Positions 18,569-22,402 of a stretch of DNA of 22,402 bases are shown here, one piece after another. Where the stretch lies: the NCBI GenBank assembly GCA_003427395.1, contig BFEA01000012.1, positions 6,165,084-6,187,485 of the forward strand. Reading direction: 5' to 3'. Both the position numbers and the translations under genes were made by a program. This DNA is from Chara braunii (taxonomy: Eukaryota; Streptophyta; Charophyceae; Charales; Characeae). Within the stretch, counting starts at the first letter, position 1, and each line of letters opens with the position of its first letter. The notes under the pieces are model-generated. The model was not told where the DNA came from, ran no database searches, and saw only the letters and a program-made list of their open reading frames with translations.

Positions 18569-18983
18569 CGACGAAACTCGCGGAACTGCTCATCGGTACA
18601 GCATAGGGCTTTCCCCCTGTATTTCGGAGGATGATTGACCTTCGCTCGAAGTCCAGGTTCGCTCGTAATGCCACAAGAGCGGGAAGTCCAAAAAGAACGT
18701 CGTAGGTATTTACATCTAACACCACGACATCTCCTAGTGCATGCACTTTTCCCAATCGGAAAGCGACATTGGTCATTCTTCCCACTGTTTTAATCTTTTC
18801 TTCATCTGCCGAAACGAGCTGATCTTTTTTTGTAAGCATGATCAGATCGTTTTTCCTACCTGCCCTCTCAACTACTCCTAGTGAGATAGCCAAAACAGCA
18901 GCTCCCGAATCAATGATTGCGTTGTACGGAATCCCCCATATTTCAATGTTGCATTCTGCAGATTTCCACGGGATGGGTTTAAT
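18516..18983 (-). CDS. Retropepsin-type aspartic protease
   Basis: This cleaves the element polyprotein. The catalytic Asp-Ser-Gly-Ala lies at 18911-18900 in the context NAIIDSGAAVLAISLG. The flap and C-terminal strand follow: VVLDVNTYDVLFGLPAL, then RANLDFERRSIIL, as in Ty3 proteases. It is in the same frame as gag and is separated from it only by the TGA at 18986-18984. So it is either made by readthrough or belonged to one Gag-Pro frame before that stop arose. It has no start codon of its own at the expected place. It overlaps the pol frame by 53 bases, and moving into pol needs a +1 change. Confidence 0.8.
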   Translation of the reverse strand: MKPIPWKSAECNIEIWGIPYNAIIDSGAAVLAISLGVVERAGRKNDLIMLTKKDQLVSADEEKIKTVGRMTNVAFRLGKVHALGDVVVLDVNTYDVLFGLPALVALRANLDFERRSIILRNTGGKPYAVPMSSSASFVDVSRDSPYDRLGRLGRR

Positions 18984-20894
18984 TCACAAGAAATGGTCAT
19001 CCTTTTGTATTAGTCCTACCCGTATTCGGTCCGTCGTGCCAGCCGTGTTTTCTTCTGGCATGGGACTTTTGGCTTTTACGTTCGTGGTTCGGGCGAGGGC
19101 GAATCGTTTTCGGTTCGCCTTACAATGTTGTAACATCCGCTCATTAGCCTGTTCGAAGATCGAGAGCAGATGGCCGATCGGAAGTGGAACCCGATGATCC
19201 AAGGCTCTGATGATGTTCAGTACGTCGATTTCCCCTGTGACGAAGGTGGGTCCTCTTGACTCCATTTCTCCGGGAGAAGGTCGCCACTCCGCCACTTCCT
19301 TTGGTTCCGGTGCTGGCCTGATCGTTCCAATCATTCCAAGCCCAGGGTATCCAAGTGATACATACTGATCTAAGGGGATGAGCTTGGCGACTTCTTCTGT
19401 GGTTGCCAAGGCACTTCCCCCACCTTCTATTTCTTTCATCAGGGCTCCCACTCGTCCTGGACCATTAGCGATAGGAGCTGCGGCCATTTGTGCAACTCCG
19501 ACCCGTTGTTGCGGGGGTCAGTGGGGGCAATCACGGGCTAGATACCCTGGCTGGTGGCATGCGTAACAGACATTCAAATTGCTTGCAGCTCCTTCGAGAA
19601 CAGGCGCCAGGGACAGTCCTTGTTGGATCGGGGGCACTTCCTTTGGTTCCGGTGCTGGCCTGATCGTTCCAATCATTCCAGGCCCAGGGTATCCAAGTGA
19701 TACATACTGATCTAAGGGGATGAGCTCGGCGGCTTCTTCCGTGGTTGCCAAGGCACTTCCCCCACCTTCTATTTCTTTCATCAGGGCTCCCACTCGTCCT
19801 GGTCCATTAGCGATAGGAGCTGCGGCCATTTGTGCAACTCCGACCCGTTGTTGCGGGGGTCGGTGGGGGCAATCACGGGCTAGATACCCTGGCTGGTGGC
19901 ATGCGTAACAGACATTCAGATTGCTTGCGGCTCCTTCGAGAACAGGCGCCGGGGGCAGTCCTTGTTGGATCGGAGGGGCACGCACCGCGATGGGCCGTAT
20001 GTTTCTCATCATGGCTTCCAACCGAGCGTTGTGCTCTCGCTGTTCCTTTTTGCTTTCCTGTATTAGGCTAATTAACGTCTTGGTTAGTTCGAAGATGGCA
20101 GTGGATTCATTTGTTCTTACTGGACTCTCGATTGGTGGCGGGGGGGGCGTTCTTACAGGTGTTGGCATCACATGGACAGGGACACTCGGAATCTCACTTG
20201 GGGTTGGTCGTTTAGGGCCCACCTGTTCTAGATAGGTGACTGGGCCATACACAAATCCAATATTTTCAAACTTGTTCTGTAATGCGGCCAGCTCAGCTCT
20301 TGCCCTCGCAAGTTCGGACGAATCTCCTTCCCTAGAATAGTCTTCTCCTTCCAGGAAGTTCGCCGCGAACTTTCGTTCCATTTCTTCTGCAGCAGCCATG
20401 ATCTGTTGCAACGTATGGGTGATGGGGGAAAATTGTTGTCACAACTTCGCCCGTTCGGCTATGAAGCCCATCAATAAACAAATCTCTCCCGACTTGCTCG
20501 CCTCGCTCAGTCTTCACAAACATTCGGTAGAACCGGTTTCCGTATTCTGCGACATACTCGAGAGGTTTTTGCACTCGGTCTTTGACCATGTAAAGTGCTT
20601 GCTCTGGATGGACAATCGATTCAGGAAATCCCGTTCGAAGGTCGGAAGATCAACCCATACATAGGTAGTAAGCCAATGATGAGCGTCTCCTCCTAATCGA
20701 GCAGGAATATTTATCTGCGCTTCGTTATCGTCATACTGCTGCGTGGCCAGCCATGCTCCTGCAAGATGATGTGCTGGATCGAATACATAAAGATCTGGTG
20801 GTGTCATGGGGGCCCGCGCTCGTGGGGCAGGTGGATTAGGATTGGGTTGATTAGCATTCTTTTGCGGATTCGGGTTTTGTACATTAGCAGCCAT
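18984..20894 (-). pseudogene. Gag (capsid and nucleocapsid), frameshifted, duplicated
   Basis: Gag forms the virus-like particle. ATG 20894 (MAANVQNPNPQKN) is the best start; the frame opens further up without an ATG. After a Pro/Asn-rich N-terminus comes the Retrotrans_gag-like capsid (DLYVFDPAHHLAGAWL, GDAHHWLTTYVW, DLPTFERDFL). Near 20625 the sense moves to another frame (PESIVHPEQALYMVKDR, YVAEYGNRFYRMF). Near 20440-20470 it moves back (QFSPITHTLQQIM), with a TGA at 20441-20439. A Glu/Ala helical stretch and a Pro-rich linker follow. Then comes a knuckle, CYACHQPGYLARDC, which occurs twice because of a 342-bp tandem duplication. In the downstream copy CGA has become TGA (19520-19518). A last TGA at 18986-18984 precedes protease. 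Confidence 0.85.
19293..19976 (-). repeat. 342-bp in-frame tandem duplication inside gag
   Basis: Bases 19293-19634 repeat at 19635-19976 with an offset of 342, exactly 114 codons, so the frame is kept. Each copy holds one knuckle (CYACHQPGYLARDC) and the stretch to the RPAPEPKEV sequence. The copies are very similar (a handful of substitutions, such as GGGCTTGG against GGGCCTGG), so the event is recent compared with the LTR divergence or has been homogenised. One copy has gained the TGA at 19520-19518. Confidence 0.93.
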
Positions 20895-21030
20895 GTTGAC
20901 TTCCCGTCGATTAGCCGATCTACTTCGGGTGATGATGGGGTCGCGTCTATATGCGTTCCGGGGTCGAGGTCGCCCTCGGTTAGCCAGATCGCCCAATTAA
21001 CGTGCTATTAATCCTAAGACCCGGCCACGT

Positions 21031-21047
21031 GTCAGGCTCCGATACCA
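21031..21047 (-). other. Primer-binding site, initiator tRNA-Met
   Basis: The element strand reads TGGTATCGGAGCCTGAC starting at 21047. It matches the usual plant tRNA-Met(i) PBS word TGGTATCAGAGC with one change. It touches the end of the right LTR directly (GAGGT then TGG), and gag starts about 135 bases downstream. This fixes the element's direction and the inner edge of the 5' LTR. Confidence 0.88.
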
Positions 21048-21577
21048 ACCTCACGTCCAACGCGACTTCCTGATCGGAGTAGGATGTGGGCCTGGAAGTG
21101 CGAAAAGGGGTGTGCCAAGGATTTTTGGGAAAGTGGAGTCCCAAGTCAGAACTGAGATCTCCTGTGGCAGGGTTTTCCGGAGGCACGAGTGCAATTTGGC
21201 GGAGAGGGCGGACTGCCTCTGGTTACAAGGCAGATGGTATGCGCGCTCAAGGCCGAGCGAGCCATTGGTTTCGGGGACGGTGGTTTGCAGGCGGGTCCCT
21301 TCGGGGTAGATGGGGCGCCGATGAGTCACGCCGTCGGGAGTCGCCGTGTGGTGTCGGTCGTTGCGCGTTTGGGTTGGGCCTCCGGGATTCCGGGGTTCTC
21401 CGCTCGCCGCATCGTCGGCACTTTTCGCAGGGCGTACTGGGCCAGTATGGGGGTATGGCTGGCCACGGGACGACCCTGAGTTGATGATACAGGAGAAGAA
21501 GGCGGAAGGGAGGGAAACTGGTGGAGACAACGACAAATCCGGGGTGGGTGAAGTAGTAGGTGTGGTCCGGAGAGGGG

Positions 21578-21655
21578 AAATCAGAGCACCGGGGGTCGCT
21601 AGTGGTGGCGCAGTGAAAATCAGAGCACCGGGGGTCGCTAGTGGTGGCGCAGTGA
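21578..21655. repeat. 39-bp tandem duplication in the right LTR only
   Basis: The 39-base unit starting AAATCAGAGCACCGGGGGTC occurs at 21578-21616 and again at 21617-21655. The left LTR has a single copy (about 10608-10646). The duplication therefore arose after insertion, or the two LTRs come from different copies. Confidence 0.9.
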
Positions 21656-21771
21656 AACTCCCGGGGACACAGTCGGTTTTCGGTTAGGCAAGGGTATCTC
21701 TGTCGCAGAACTTCGTTTATCCAAGGGGTGAAGTAATCCGGGTCGTATGATGAGTCGGAATTCCAGGATCG

Positions 21772-21958
21772 CGTCATTGTGTCATTGCAGTGTTATGAGT
21801 TGTCGAGGGAGGGGTCCGCAGCGATCGCAAACGCCTCGTGCAAGCACGTGCAGGCCACGCAAATTACGTCGGGCTTACGCGTGTTTGTGCGGGACGACTG
21901 CACCGTTGCGGACCGCGGGAGGGCCCCGTCCAATCAGACAATGCGCCTGTGATCGACG
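21772..21958 (-). promoter_or_regulatory. 187-bp LTR segment missing from the left LTR; possible promoter part
   Basis: The right LTR has 187 bases between CCAGGATCG and GTCCCTTTGG that the left LTR lacks (junction at about 10756). The segment is GC-rich with many CG. On the element strand it contains a GATTGG word, the inverse of a CCAAT box. Two-base CG homology at the ends fits a deletion in the left copy. Calling it part of the promoter is inference only. Confidence 0.35.
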
Positions 21959-22402
21959 GTCCCTTTGGGATTGACGAATCGACGCCCGGGGATACGTGTA
22001 AGTGTGCAACTCAGATCGCGTTTTACACGTGTCCTCGCGCGGCGTTCGCCGAGCCCGGCATCCGATCGTCTAATCACTCCGTGCTGTTTTGAGCATGCAA
22101 GATGCAACGACCACAATCAGCTCAATCAAAAGACACGCGAAGACAAGGACAGGATTATTGATTGCACAAAATTCCTATTCTACTTACGAGTGCATCAAAT
22201 GCGATAAACAAAAGCAAAGACACTAATCCGGTAGAAAGATAAGCAATCAAACATGGCATCCATACATCCATTCATTCATCAATCATACACACAGTGCATC
22301 AGAGGTGGAAAATAGCAAGGACAAGTGTGAGCAAAAACCAAGTCCAAATTCCGATAAACCGAAATCGGGCAGATCGCCCATAGCCGAAATCAAAAATTAT
22401 AT

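Larger units (their letters stand above)
10085..22402 (-). mobile_element. Ty3/gypsy LTR retrotransposon, >12.3 kb, defective
   Basis: Related long terminal sequences in the same orientation lie at both ends (from 10085 and from 21048). Between them, reading right to left, are a tRNA-Met(i) primer-binding site, Gag with zinc knuckles, retropepsin, reverse transcriptase-RNase H and integrase. Integrase after RNase H defines the Ty3/gypsy order. After integrase come about 2 kb of extra overlapping frames. The right LTR leaves the window, so neither total length nor target-site duplication can be read; the five bases left of the element are AGCAC. Nonsense codons in gag and pol, an internal gag duplication and diverged LTRs show an old copy. 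The element cut the coiled-coil ORF that starts at 9783. Confidence 0.9.
21048..22402 (-). repeat. 5' LTR of the Ty3 element (right copy, cut by window end)
   Basis: It aligns with 10096-11207 of the left LTR, and the window ends before the LTR start. In the first ~215 aligned bases I count eight substitutions, all transitions. Indels include GGGTC missing at about 21246, about 23 extra bases near 21525, a 39-bp tandem repeat (21578-21655) and 187 extra bases (21772-21958). Its inner end lacks the final TGGGCGTCACA found in the left copy. Confidence 0.88.

Noticed and set aside
1-22402. tRNA or rRNA genes
   Set aside because: No cloverleaf with A and B boxes and no rRNA-like segment noticed on either strand; only a tRNA-complementary PBS is present.

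Overview
The window looks like repeat-rich nuclear DNA from a green plant or streptophyte alga. It contains no gene that I can call an intact host gene. The eukaryotic reading rests on an L1-type LINE, a Ty3/gypsy LTR retrotransposon primed by initiator tRNA-Met, long LTRs, microsatellite-like DNA and assembly Ns. The mix of elements, especially the coiled-coil gag-like start at 9783 and the odd RNase H and integrase sequences, makes me think of a charophyte such as Chara. That species guess is from memory and is weak.

Layout. (1) 1-3420 is non-coding repeat DNA: a nested hairpin cluster (200-390), a C-rich, G-poor stretch (about 985-1440), a GC hairpin (1712-1736), an AT-rich patch, and three separate short tandem duplications with units of 100, 31 and 95 bp. 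(2) 3441-8905, plus strand, is one decayed L1-type LINE. ORF1 has a CCHC knuckle and an acidic tail, followed by an APE-type endonuclease and a reverse transcriptase; all are broken by stops and frameshifts. The LINE stops abruptly at a degenerate 12-bp array of TTGACC (8913-9069). (3) 9076-10084, plus strand, is probably the leader and first 100 codons of a second retroelement's gag-like coiled-coil ORF. It is cut by the next element.

(4) 10085 to beyond 22402, minus strand, is a large Ty3/gypsy element running right to left. Order: 5' LTR (21048 to window end), tRNA-Met(i) PBS, Gag with an internal in-frame tandem duplication, retropepsin, reverse transcriptase-RNase H, a PHD-like finger joined to integrase, three extra overlapping reading frames after integrase (called A, B and C here), and 3' LTR (from 10085). 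Gag, protease and polymerase carry several nonsense codons and frameshifts, and the two LTRs differ by many transitions plus indels. The copy is therefore old and defective.

The most unusual content is in the Ty3 element: a PHD-like zinc finger N-terminal to the HHCC/DDE integrase, and about 2 kb of extra coding capacity downstream of integrase. One junction there is an ATGA stop/start overlap, and one frame encodes a very acidic, then SR-like, protein. I recognise no family for these extra proteins. Their functions are unknown.
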